Assembly (NCBI RefSeq): GCF_001005295.1
Contig: NZ_LBMK01000001.1
Coordinates: 302,976-366,975 of the forward strand
Length of the DNA: 64,000 nt
Origin: Streptomyces yangpuensis
Lineage (GTDB): Bacteria > Actinomycetota > Actinomycetes > Streptomycetales > Streptomycetaceae
Direction: 5' to 3'
Positions 38,744-46,890 of the stretch are shown here, in pieces. A model generated the notes under the pieces. That model was not told the DNA's origin. It did no database searches and worked only from the letters and a program-made list of their open reading frames with translations. Both the position numbers and the translations under genes were made by a program. Position 1 is the stretch's first letter. Each line of letters begins with the position of its first letter.

Positions 38744-38783
38744 CCGGAGCCCGGCCCGCCTGACGAGGCGGGCCGGGCTCCGG
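38744..38783. terminator. Bidirectional terminator between bioY and permease 3
   Basis: An 18-bp perfect stem (CCGGAGCCCGGCCCGCCT) with a 4-nt loop, between convergent stops at 38725 and 38810. Confidence 0.9.
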
Positions 38784-38809
38784 CGTGTGTACGGGACGCG
38801 ACCGGGCGG

Positions 38810-40249
38810 TCAGCCCTGGACGGCGGCGCGCTTGCGGCGCAGGTCCAGGACCACACCGACGGCCACGACCAGGCCGGCGACGAGGGTGGACAGGGTGACC
38901 ACCTCGCGGTTGGCGTCGTCCACGAACATGTAGCCGATCACGAACATGATCAGTGCGGCGGTGGCCCAGGTCAGCCACGGGAAGAGCCACATCTTCACGG
39001 TCAGCTTCTCCGGGGCCTCGCGGACCAGGATCCCGCGCATCTTCAGCTGGGTGAAGCAGATCACCAGCCACACGAAGAGCGCGATGGCACCCGAGGAGTT
39101 CAGGAGGAAGTTGAAGACCGTGTCCTTGAAGGCGTAGTTGAAGTAGACGGCGACGAAGCCGAAGACCGTGGAGCCCAGGATCGCGGCGACCGGGACACCG
39201 TTCTTGTTGACCTTGGCGAACGCCTTGGGGGCGTCGCCGCGCTCACCGAGCGAGAAGGCCATGCGGGAGGCGGTGTAGAGGCCGGAGTTCAGGCAGGACA
39301 GCACGGCGGTCAGGACGATGACCTCCATGATCGTGCCGGCGTTCGCGATGCCGATCGAGTCGAGGGCGGCGACGTACGAGCCCTTCTCGGTGATCGACTT
39401 GTCGTTCCAGGGGAGCAGCGTCAGCACGACGAAGATCGAGCCGAGGTAGAAGACGCCGATACGCCAGATGACGGAGTTGGTGGCCTGCGTGACCGCCTTG
39501 CGGGGGTTCTCCGACTCGCCGGCGGCGAGCGTGACGATCTCGCTGCCCATGAAGGAGAAGACGACCATCAGCACACCGGTCAGGACGGCGCCGTACCCGT
39601 TGGGGAAGAAACCGCCGGTGTCGGTCAGGTGCGCGAAGCCCGCGCCGGGGTTCTCGGAGCCGGGCAGGATGCCGAAGACGGCCAGCATGCCGATGACCAC
39701 GAAGGCGCCGATGGCGACGACCTTGATGCCCGCGAACCAGAACTCGAACTCACCGTAGGAGGCGACCGAGCCGAGGTTGGTGACGGTCAGCACCGCCATC
39801 ACGATCAGGGCCCAGGCCCACTGCGGGACGGCCGGGATCCAGTTCTCCAGGATGGCGGCACCGGCGGTGGCCTCCACCGCGAGGACGACGACCCAGAAGA
39901 ACCAGTAGAGCCAGCCGATGGAGAAGCCGGCCCAGCGGCCGAGCGCCCGGTCGGCGTAGGCGGAGAAGGAGCCCGAGTTCGGGCTGGCAGCGGCCATCTC
40001 GCCGAGCATCCGCATCACGAAGACCACCATGGCGCCGACGAGGGCGTAGGAGATCAGGATGGCGGGACCGGCCTTGGCGATGCCGCCACCGGAGCCGACG
40101 AAGAGACCGGCGCCGATGACGCCGCCGATGGCGATCATGGACAGGTGGCGGTTCTTGAGACCGGCCTTCAGACCGTCGGAGGACAGGCCGCCGTCACCGG
40201 GGTTTCCGGTGGGGTCGCCTGCCTTCTGAAGGGTCGTCGTGGAGCTCAT
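38810..40249 (-). CDS. APC-family amino-acid permease (third of three)
   Basis: A 479-residue, twelve-helix AAT permease. Lead [20 protein letters not shown] (about residues 31-50), [18 protein letters not shown], and [12 protein letters not shown] in the central loop; the phrase LPWNDKSITEKGSYVAALD is shared in form with the other two. The ATG at 40249 has AAGGA seven bases upstream; an earlier start at 40288 lacks one. Membership of a three-gene family within 5.4 kb suggests duplication and specialisation. Substrate is not readable. Confidence 0.88.
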   Translation of the reverse strand: MSSTTTLQKAGDPTGNPGDGGLSSDGLKAGLKNRHLSMIAIGGVIGAGLFVGSGGGIAKAGPAILISYALVGAMVVFVMRMLGEMAAASPNSGSFSAYADRALGRWAGFSIGWLYWFFWVVVLAVEATAGAAILENWIPAVPQWAWALIVMAVLTVTNLGSVASYGEFEFWFAGIKVVAIGAFVVIGMLAVFGILPGSENPGAGFAHLTDTGGFFPNGYGAVLTGVLMVVFSFMGSEIVTLAAGESENPRKAVTQATNSVIWRIGVFYLGSIFVVLTLLPWNDKSITEKGSYVAALDSIGIANAGTIMEVIVLTAVLSCLNSGLYTASRMAFSLGERGDAPKAFAKVNKNGVPVAAILGSTVFGFVAVYFNYAFKDTVFNFLLNSSGAIALFVWLVICFTQLKMRGILVREAPEKLTVKMWLFPWLTWATAALIMFVIGYMFVDDANREVVTLSTLVAGLVVAVGVVLDLRRKRAAVQG

Positions 40250-40467
40250 GGACGAATCCTTAGGTTCTCGGGTTGCGAGCCCCGGCATTCAAACCTGAGA
40301 TGAAGCAGGACGGAAGACCTCAATCCGGATCGTTGCGTGGGGGCGGACGTCCGGGACCGGCGTCCTGCCGTGTCCCATCTGCGTCCTTTGGGTTTACTTG
40401 AGCTTTAGAAGTGACTTACGCGACACCCGCTGCGGGCCGTCGGGGCTCCTCGTGCCACACTCGACCC

Positions 40468-40953
40468 ATGCGCGTGTACCTCGGATCCGACCATGCCGGC
40501 TTTGAGCTCAAGAACCACCTCGTGGACTGGCTCAAGAACAACGGCCACGAGCCCGTCGACTGTGGCCCCCACATCTACGACGCCGTGGACGACTACCCGC
40601 CCTTCTGCCTCCGCGCCGCGGAGAAGACCGCCGCCGACGAGGGCAGCCTGGGCATCGTGATCGGCGGCTCCGGCAACGGGGAGCAGATCGCCGCGAACAA
40701 GGTCAAGGGCGTCCGCGCCATCCTGGCCTGGAGCGTCCAGACCGCCCAGCTCGGCCGCGAGCACAACAACGCCAACGTCATCTCCGTCGGCGGCCGCATG
40801 CACACGCAGGACGAGGCCGTCAGCTTCATCGAGGCCTTCCTGGCGACCCCGTACTCCGGCGAGGAGCGCCACACCCGCCGCATCGAGATGCTCTCCGCCT
40901 ACGAGCAGACCGGCGAGCTTCCCCCGATCCCGGCCCACCACCCGCAGGGCTGA
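40468..40953 (+). CDS. rpiB: Ribose-5-phosphate isomerase B
   Basis: A 161-residue enzyme interconverting ribose-5-P and ribulose-5-P in the pentose phosphate pathway. Phosphate motif GSDHAGF at the N-terminus and GGSGNGEQIAANK, with Glu72 in the place of the catalytic Cys of E. coli RpiB, as in the mycobacterial type. ATG at 40468 fits the family start MRVYLGSDH; no ribosome binding site is visible, so the mRNA may be leaderless. It is followed after 76 bp by an Fpg/Nei glycosylase gene in the same direction. Confidence 0.92.
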   Translation: MRVYLGSDHAGFELKNHLVDWLKNNGHEPVDCGPHIYDAVDDYPPFCLRAAEKTAADEGSLGIVIGGSGNGEQIAANKVKGVRAILAWSVQTAQLGREHNNANVISVGGRMHTQDEAVSFIEAFLATPYSGEERHTRRIEMLSAYEQTGELPPIPAHHPQG

Positions 40954-41029
40954 TCCCGCTTCCGGCCGTGCCGCTCCCGCCGGGGGTGGCACGGCCGTTC
41001 CATTCCTCCGATCCTCCGAGGAGCCCGCC

Positions 41030-41839
41030 GTGCCCGAGGGGCATACGATCCACCGCCTCGCTCAGGACCACGACGAGAGGTTCGCCGGACGGCCGGTCGC
41101 GGTCAGCAGTCCACAGGGACGCTTCGCCGAGAGCGCGGCCCTGCTCGACGGACGGACGCTGGACGGTGCCGACGCCCACGGCAAGCACCTCTTCCTCGGG
41201 TTCGAGGGTGACGAGTGGATCCATGTCCACCTCGGCCTCTTCGGCAAGCTCGGCTTCGGCCCGGCCCCCGCCCCGCCCGCGACCGACACGGTCCGGCTGC
41301 GCCTGCTGAACGCGGACCACTACGCCGACCTGCGCGGCCCGACGGCCTGCGCGCTGATCGGCGAGGGCGAGAAGAAGGCGATACACGACCGGCTCGGCCC
41401 GGACCCGCTGCGGCCGGGCGACGACCCCGACCGCGCCTGGGCCCGCATCTCCCGCTCCCGCACCACCATCGCCGCGCTGCTCATGGACCAGAAGGTGGTC
41501 GCGGGCGTCGGCAACGTCTACCGCGCCGAGGTCCTCTTCCGGCACGGCATCGACCCGTACCGGCTGGGCAGGGACCTGCGGCGCCCGGAGTGGGACGCGA
41601 TGTGGGCGGACCTGGTCGCCCTGATGCGCGAGGGCGTGCGCAACAACCGGATCGACACCGTGCGCGACGAGCACCTGCCCGAGGCGATGGGACGTCCGCC
41701 GCGCGTGGACGACCACGGCGGGGAGGTGTACGTGTACCGCAGGGCGAACATGGCCTGCCACATCTGCACCACCGAGATCCGCACGGCGGACCTGGCGGCC
41801 CGCAACCTCTTCTGGTGCCCGGGCTGCCAGGGGGCCTGA
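41030..41839 (+). CDS. Fpg/Nei-family DNA glycosylase
   Basis: A 269-residue base-excision repair glycosylase/AP lyase. After the start Met come Pro2 and Glu3 (PEGHTIHRLA), the catalytic pair. The helix-two-turn-helix lies in the middle (LLMDQKVVAGVGNVYRAEVL), and the C-terminal zinc finger has CHIC and CPGC Cys pairs. GTG start with GAGGAG upstream. The PEGHTIHRLA lead is the actinobacterial Nei-like subgroup. It removes oxidised bases. Downstream it probably shares a transcript with rpiB. Confidence 0.93.
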   Translation: MPEGHTIHRLAQDHDERFAGRPVAVSSPQGRFAESAALLDGRTLDGADAHGKHLFLGFEGDEWIHVHLGLFGKLGFGPAPAPPATDTVRLRLLNADHYADLRGPTACALIGEGEKKAIHDRLGPDPLRPGDDPDRAWARISRSRTTIAALLMDQKVVAGVGNVYRAEVLFRHGIDPYRLGRDLRRPEWDAMWADLVALMREGVRNNRIDTVRDEHLPEAMGRPPRVDDHGGEVYVYRRANMACHICTTEIRTADLAARNLFWCPGCQGA

Positions 41840-42073
41840 GGCGGGGGAGTGGCGGCAGGGCGTCGCGGGGGTCGTAGGACCGACGCGGTGGATCCCAGGG
41901 CGGGCGTACGGGGCATCCCGCCCATCGGCTGGCAAGGGGCGCGTCTCCAGAGCCATGCGCCCATCCCTACCAGGGCATTCCGCATCACCGGGTAGGTTTT
42001 CGGGCACCCCTCGGCTTCCTGTCCGGGGGTACCCCTGCGCATTCACAGCCAGGATGGATAGGGTCCCGAAGCA

Positions 42074-43216
42074 ATGGCCGGAGCACGCGTGGAGTCCCTT
42101 CTGGCCCGGATGCGCATGCGGTCGCACCGGGGCCGCACCGCCCTGCGCAAATCCGCCGTCGACTACTTCCGCGGCGACGCCTCCGACTGGCTCGCCTTCG
42201 GCGGACTGCTGCTCACCGTCCCCGCCATAGCCTGCGGCACGCTGATGCTGCCCGTCTGGTTCTCGCCGGCGGCGCTCGTCCTGCCGATCGTGGCCGGGGG
42301 GCTGCTGCTGCGCCCCGCCAGCCTCCTCGCCCTGTACGCGGCCTCCGCGGCCGCACTGATCGTCGAGGCCCTCGTGCTCGGCCCCTACACCCAGGGCCCG
42401 GCACGGGTCACCCCCGGCACCGTCCTGGTCGTCGCGGCCTGCGGGTTCTTCGGACTGGTCATCGCGCAGTTCCGCAGCCGCGTCGGCGTGCCCTGGCGGC
42501 GCGGCGGCACCATGCTCTTCGACCTGCGCGAACGCATCCGCGTACAGAGCAAGCTGCCCGCCCTGCCCCGCGGCTGGCACCGCGAGATGGCCCTGCGCCC
42601 CGCCGGCGGCCAGTCCTTCTCCGGCGACTTCGTGGTCGCGGCCCGCACCAACGGCGGCCGGACCCTGGAGATCGTCCTGACCGACGTCTCCGGCAAGGGC
42701 ATGGAGGCGGGCTCCCGGGCCCTGCTGCTGTCCGGCGCCTTCGGCGGACTGCTCGGCGCGCTGCCGCCCCACGGCTTCCTGCCCGCCGCCAACGGCTACC
42801 TGCTGCGCCAGGACTGGGACGAGGGCTTCGCCACCTCCATCCACCTCGTCCTGGACCTCGACACCGGCGACTACGAACTCCTCTCGGCCGGCCACCTCCC
42901 CGCCCTCCAGCTCTGCGCGGGCACCGGCCGCTGGCAGGAGAAGACCGGCGAGGGCCCGCTGCTCGGCGTCTACGACGGCGCCGAGTTCACCCCCGTCCGC
43001 GGCAACCTCCGCCGCGGCGACGTCCTGATGCTCTTCACCGACGGCCTCGTCGAAACCGCAGACCGAGAGATCAGCGAGGGCATCGACCGCCTCACCGGCG
43101 AAGCCGACCGCTACGTCTCCGCCGGCTGGGAGGGCGCGGCCTGGCACCTGATCGAGAAGGTCGCCAAGGACGTCAACGACGACCGGGCCCTGCTGCTCAT
43201 CCGCCGCTCCCCCTGA
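42074..43216 (+). CDS. Membrane-anchored PP2C/SpoIIE-type phosphatase
   Basis: A 380-residue protein. Residues about 38-130 hold three or four transmembrane helices; the rest is a SpoIIE/PP2C Ser/Thr phosphatase domain: SGDFVVAAR with the first metal Asp, VLTDVSGKGMEAG, SAGHLPALQL, and LFTDGLVETADREIS with the later Asp ligands. Final Asp in NDDRALLLI. Such proteins dephosphorylate anti-anti-sigma factors in Streptomyces partner-switching pathways. No sensor or anti-sigma gene is adjacent. A TAGGGT nine bases before the ATG may be its -10. Confidence 0.9.
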   Translation: MAGARVESLLARMRMRSHRGRTALRKSAVDYFRGDASDWLAFGGLLLTVPAIACGTLMLPVWFSPAALVLPIVAGGLLLRPASLLALYAASAAALIVEALVLGPYTQGPARVTPGTVLVVAACGFFGLVIAQFRSRVGVPWRRGGTMLFDLRERIRVQSKLPALPRGWHREMALRPAGGQSFSGDFVVAARTNGGRTLEIVLTDVSGKGMEAGSRALLLSGAFGGLLGALPPHGFLPAANGYLLRQDWDEGFATSIHLVLDLDTGDYELLSAGHLPALQLCAGTGRWQEKTGEGPLLGVYDGAEFTPVRGNLRRGDVLMLFTDGLVETADREISEGIDRLTGEADRYVSAGWEGAAWHLIEKVAKDVNDDRALLLIRRSP

Positions 43217-43273
43217 GCGGTGCGGGGGCCACTCGCCCGGGATTGGCCCGCCTGCGCGGGCCCGCGCAGGCCC

Positions 43274-43279
43274 TACCGT
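43274..43279 (+). promoter_or_regulatory. Possible -10 of a leaderless transcript
   Basis: TACCGT, then 6 bases, then the ATG at 43286. No ribosome binding site lies before the start. Confidence 0.4.
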
Positions 43280-43285
43280 GCCCCC

Positions 43286-44683
43286 ATGGACCGCACGCTC
43301 GCCGCCGACCTCGCCCGGCTCCCCGACCTCCTCGACGCCACCCGCCGCGCCGCCGCCGAAGCGCTCGCCACCCTGGACGAGCGCGCCGTCGTACCCGCCG
43401 CCCCCAAGCCGGCCGACCCCGAACCGCTCCCGGAGCAGGGGGACGGCACCGAGACCGCCCTCGCGGCCTTCCGCGCCCGCTGGGAGCCGCGGCTCTCGGC
43501 CTCCGCCGGCCCCCGCTACCTCGGCTTCGTCACCGGCGGCGCCACCCCCGCGGCGCTCGCCGGGGACTGGCTCACCGCCGCCCACGACCAGAACTCCAAC
43601 TCCTCCATGGACGGCGCCGGCCAGGACCTCGAACGCGAGACCGTGGGCTGGCTGCGCGAACTCTTCGGCCTCTCCGACGCCCACACCGGCACCTTCGTCA
43701 GCGGCGCCACCATGTCCAACACCACCGGCCTCGCCATCGCCCGCGAATGGCTCGGCGAACGCCTCGGCGTCTCCCCGGCCGAGGACGGCGCCGCGGCCCT
43801 CGGCCCGGTCCGCGTCCTCTCCGGCGCCCCCCACTCCTCCATCGCCAAGGCCCTCTCCTTCCTCGGCCTCGGCCGCAGCTCCCTCGTCCGCGTCCCGACC
43901 CTGCCCGGCCGCGAGGCCGTGGACCCCGCCGCCCTGGCCCGGGCGCTGGCCGACACCCCCGGACCGGCGGTCGTCGTCGCCAACGCGGGCACCGTCAACA
44001 CCGTCGACTTCGACGACCTCCCCGCCATCGCCGCCCTCCGCGCACGGCACGACTTCTGGCTCCACACCGACGCCGCCTTCGGCGCCTTCGCCGCGCTCTC
44101 CCCGGACCACGCACACCTCACCGAAGGCCTCGACGCCGCCGACTCCGTCTGCGTCGACCTGCACAAGTGGCTCAACGTCCCCTACGACAGCGCCGTCCAG
44201 TTCACCCGCCGCCGCGACCTCCAGGCCCGCGTCTTCCAGAACGCCGCCGCCTACCTCGGCCCCCTCGGCGAACACCCCGACCTCGTCCACCTCACCCCGG
44301 AGAACTCCCACCGGCTGCGCGCCCTCGCCGCCTGGTTCACGCTGCGCGCCTACGGCCGCCAGGGGCACCGGGAGATCGTGGAACGCAACATCGCCGGCGC
44401 CCGCGCCCTGGGCGCGGCCCTGGAGGAGGACCCCGCCTTCACCCTCCTCGCGCCCGTCCGCCTCAACGTCGTCTGCTTCACCCTCGCCGACACCCCCGAT
44501 CCGCGCCTCGGCGCCCGGCTGACCGCCCTGCGCGAGGCCGTGTCCACCGAGGTGTTCGTCACCCCGACGGTCCACGAGGGAACTGCCGGGCTGCGCGCCG
44601 CGTTCTCCAACTGGCGTACGACGCAGGCAGATGTCCGCAGGGCCGCCCATGCCCTGCGCACGGCAGCGAGGGAGATCACATGA
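43286..44683 (+). CDS. PLP-dependent amino-acid decarboxylase-like protein (group II fold)
   Basis: A 465-residue fold-type I PLP enzyme. Motifs: TSGATMSNTTGLAIAR-like FVSGATMSNTTGLA (cofactor phosphate), VVVANAGTVNTVDFDDL, HTDAAFGAF with the PLP-stacking Asp, and DLHKWLNVPYD with the Schiff-base Lys294. Close relatives are annotated as aromatic amino-acid or cysteine-type decarboxylases or aminotransferases of unclear reaction. The ATG at 43286 sits 6 bases after TACCGT, and no site precedes it, so the mRNA may be leaderless. Its stop overlaps the HD gene start (ATGA), so the two are coupled. Confidence 0.87.
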   Translation: MDRTLAADLARLPDLLDATRRAAAEALATLDERAVVPAAPKPADPEPLPEQGDGTETALAAFRARWEPRLSASAGPRYLGFVTGGATPAALAGDWLTAAHDQNSNSSMDGAGQDLERETVGWLRELFGLSDAHTGTFVSGATMSNTTGLAIAREWLGERLGVSPAEDGAAALGPVRVLSGAPHSSIAKALSFLGLGRSSLVRVPTLPGREAVDPAALARALADTPGPAVVVANAGTVNTVDFDDLPAIAALRARHDFWLHTDAAFGAFAALSPDHAHLTEGLDAADSVCVDLHKWLNVPYDSAVQFTRRRDLQARVFQNAAAYLGPLGEHPDLVHLTPENSHRLRALAAWFTLRAYGRQGHREIVERNIAGARALGAALEEDPAFTLLAPVRLNVVCFTLADTPDPRLGARLTALREAVSTEVFVTPTVHEGTAGLRAAFSNWRTTQADVRRAAHALRTAAREIT

Positions 44684-45135
44684 CCGGCAGTCCCCTGACC
44701 CTCCTGGAGGTCGAGGCCCTGGCGCGCGAGGCGCACGAGGGCCGGACCGACAAGGCCGGCCGGCCGTATGCCGAGCACCTCGCGGCCGTCGCCGAGGGCG
44801 TGCGCGTGCGCGGAGGCAGCTCCGAACAGCAGGCGGCGGCCTGGCTGCACGACGCGATCGAGGACGAGGCGCTCAGCCTCACCTGGCTGGATTCCGCCGC
44901 TCTCCCGCAGTCCGTCAAGGACATGGTCCTCGCCGTCACCAAGCGCCCCGGCGAGCCGGTCGAGCGTTACGCCGCCCGCATCCTGGCCACCCCGGGCGCC
45001 CTGCTGGTGAAGGAGGCCGACCTCGCGCACAACGCCGACCCCGTACGTCTCTCCGTACTGGACGCCCCCACCCGCGAGCGACTGTCCGCGAAGTATGCCT
45101 ATGTCCGGTCCCTCCTCGGTCTCACCGCACCCTGA
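44680..45135 (+). CDS. HD-domain phosphohydrolase of the RelA/SpoT-hydrolase (small alarmone hydrolase-like) type
   Basis: A 151-residue HD protein. The metal-site pattern is visible: AREAHEG (His), PYAEHLAAVAEG (His), AAWLHDAIED (His-Asp) and KEADLAHNADPVR (final Asp, with NADP-type helix). This is the layout of the hydrolase half of RelA/SpoT and of stand-alone alarmone hydrolases (MESH1/SAH type). It has no synthetase, TGS or ACT domain. Coupled to the PLP enzyme by a four-base overlap. It may hydrolyse (p)ppGpp or a related nucleotide; this is inferred from fold only. Confidence 0.82.
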   Translation: MTGSPLTLLEVEALAREAHEGRTDKAGRPYAEHLAAVAEGVRVRGGSSEQQAAAWLHDAIEDEALSLTWLDSAALPQSVKDMVLAVTKRPGEPVERYAARILATPGALLVKEADLAHNADPVRLSVLDAPTRERLSAKYAYVRSLLGLTAP

Positions 45136-45291
45136 AACCCCCTCGGCCGCGGCGGTTGGTGAAACCGGAACCATGGCCTTTCGTCACGGGGCGTATGACC
45201 GTGGCCGGTTGGTGGGAGGATGGTCCATGTGGGGGCATTCCCGGCCGTGCGCCCCCGGCCGACCAGGGGACGACCGAAGGTGTGATCAGTA

Positions 45292-45486
45292 GTGGCCATT
45301 TCGCTCTCAGTTGTGGTTCTGTTGGGCGTCATCCTGGTGGTGCTGATCCGCGGCAACCACATCAAGGCGGGCCCCGCCATCGTCGCGGCCCTCTTCGGCT
45401 TCTTCCTGGCGTCCAGCTCGATCGCGGACGACGTGAACCGTTTCCTCAACTCGCTGGCGACGATGATCGCCAACATCAAGCTCTGA
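45292..45486 (+). CDS. Small membrane protein, conserved hypothetical
   Basis: A 64-residue protein beginning at a GTG, with GAAGG about 14 bases before the start. Two hydrophobic segments (about 4-20, VVVLLGVILVVLI, and 28-44) are joined by a basic RGNHIK loop, and the tail DDVNRFLNSLATMIANI looks amphipathic. A single-copy protein of this shape is common in Streptomyces; its function is unknown. It is the last intact gene before the debris at tRNA-Gly. Confidence 0.65.
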   Translation: MAISLSVVVLLGVILVVLIRGNHIKAGPAIVAALFGFFLASSSIADDVNRFLNSLATMIANIKL

Positions 45487-45487
45487 C

Positions 45488-46150
45488 GGTTACACCCGCC
45501 GCGAGACCCTCCGCTTCGAGGGACGGCTGGTCGAGCTGTTCCTCCGCACCCGGGCCGGCCTCGACGAGCTCTTCGCCGCCGGCACGGCATCCCGCCGCGG
45601 CGTCATGCAGCGCATGTACGCCGAGGGTCTGGTCCTCACCGAACGGGACGGGGCGGGCACCGGCCTCAAACACCGGGCCGCGGCCGCACTCGGCGAGGGC
45701 CCGGGCGCTCTGGCGCCCGCGACGGTCGAGGACCGCCGCTACGCGCTCACCGACGCGCTGGACGACCTCTCCGACGCCACGGACCCCGTCGAACGCCTCA
45801 CCGTGGCCGGCGTCGTCCTCGATGTCGCCGCCCACCTCCTCTTCGACCACCACCGGGCCTGGAAGGGTGGCGGAAAGTGGCTGCCCCGCCGCCTCCTCAA
45901 GGCCGACCCCGACCACGGCGCAGCCCTCCTCGACGGCTACCGCCGCCTCTGCGAAACCGCCGCCCCGCCCCTCACGGCCGCCGCGGCGAACATCCTCACC
46001 CTCACAGGCGGCCCCCTCCGCGAAGGCCACACCCGCACCTGGCCGGTCTCGCACGATCCAGCGCCGGTCCCCGGTGCCTGCACACGCGGCGATACCCGCC
46101 TGACAACGTGCGCCCGTGAGGATGACACGGGGTCGACTCCTGGGCACTGA
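45488..46150 (+). pseudogene. 5'-truncated nucleotidyltransferase-like remnant
   Basis: The frame beginning at 45488 codes for YTRRETLRFEGRLVELFL and continues for about 190 codons. It has the look of the C-terminal half of a nucleotidyltransferase-superfamily protein, in which a RETL..F.G..VE strand precedes the helical domain. The catalytic GS...D.D half is absent, and no start codon exists between the last in-frame stop (about 45466) and this point. An ATG at 45605 could give a 181-residue product, but it begins mid-domain. The last 40 codons after HTRTWPV look like non-coding sequence. It abuts the small membrane gene and is probably dead. Confidence 0.5.
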
Positions 46151-46404
46151 TCGGCACGCTGAACGGCGAGGCCACCCAGGCGGGCTGGCGACGCCGCGCC
46201 GAGGAACTGGGGCGTCATGCCGAGGCTCTTCACCGCCTGGACCAGGAAAGGTTCGGCACCCTCCCGGTCGTGGACCTGACCGACAGGGACGGGAGCCCGT
46301 TTCCCCAGCCGGCCGACCAGCTCCTGTACGCCGGCTGTGCGGCCGTGCCCGCATCTGCGCAGTCGGGGAACGACGAAGGGCCAGGTGGAGGAAGTATCCT
46401 CTGA
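46126..46404 (+). pseudogene. Unrecognised 5'-truncated coding remnant
   Basis: An open frame without a start runs from 46126 (after an in-frame stop) to a TGA at 46402-46404. It contains plausible protein-like sequence (LIGTLNGEATQAGWRRRAEE, HAEALHRLDQ, VVDLTDRDGSPFPQ) with Streptomyces-like third positions. I do not recognise the family. With the neighbouring remnant it makes this 900-bp stretch next to tRNA-Gly look like leftover fragments. Confidence 0.35.
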
Positions 46405-46416
46405 CCTGGCCCTTCG
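46374..46416 (-). terminator. Terminator of tRNA-Gly
   Basis: CGAAGGGCCAGGT (46374-46386) pairs perfectly with 46404-46416, with extra GGAGG/CCTC pairing inside. It lies 8 bp beyond the tRNA-Gly 3' end. Confidence 0.8.
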
Positions 46417-46424
46417 TGCTTCAG

Positions 46425-46495
46425 AGCGGGCGACGGGAATCGAACCCGCGTAGCTAGTTTGGAAGACTAGGGCTCTACCATTGAGCTACGCCCGC
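46425..46495 (-). tRNA. tRNA-Gly (anticodon TCC)
   Basis: On the minus strand the acceptor GCGGGCG pairs with CGCCCGC, the anticodon stem is CTAGT/ACTAG with loop CTTCCAA (anticodon TCC at 46463-46461), and the T loop GGTTCGATTCC is standard. No 3' CCA is encoded. Confidence 0.97.
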
Positions 46496-46662
46496 AGGGG
46501 TTGCGCCGCAGGTCCGGGACCTTGGCACGGACAGCATCCTAGCGGGTCGTTCCGGCGGATCGCACACCACATTCCGTGCCCGCGCCGTCGCCTGTCCGAA
46601 ACGGCTCCTGAAACACCGCGCATCAGAGGGTCTCCGGGCATGTACCCTACGTGTCGCACCGA

Positions 46663-46739
46663 CGGGGTGTGGCGCAGCTTGGTAGCGCGTCCGCTTTGGG
46701 AGCGGAAGGTCGTCGGTTCGAATCCGGCCACCCCGACCA
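46663..46739 (+). tRNA. tRNA-Pro (anticodon TGG)
   Basis: Acceptor CGGGGTG pairs with CACCCCG; anticodon stem TCCGC/GCGGA with loop TTTGGGA (anticodon TGG); T arm GTCGGTTCGAATCCGGC. The CCA end is encoded (46737-46739). Confidence 0.97.
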
Positions 46740-46890
46740 CCGCAAGATCGCGTTGTGGGCTGATTGCCGCTTGCGGCTACTATGCAAGCTGCGTGCCCGT
46801 GTGTCTGATGTACCGGGCCGAAGTCCGCCGGGCCGCTGATTCCAGCGAGACGGCAGATCCCCCAGCAGTCAGCCACAAGGAGACCGAACC

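Noticed and set aside
46425..46739. Integrated element between the two tRNA genes
   Set aside because: The 167 bp between them contains no coding sequence, integrase or att-like direct repeat.
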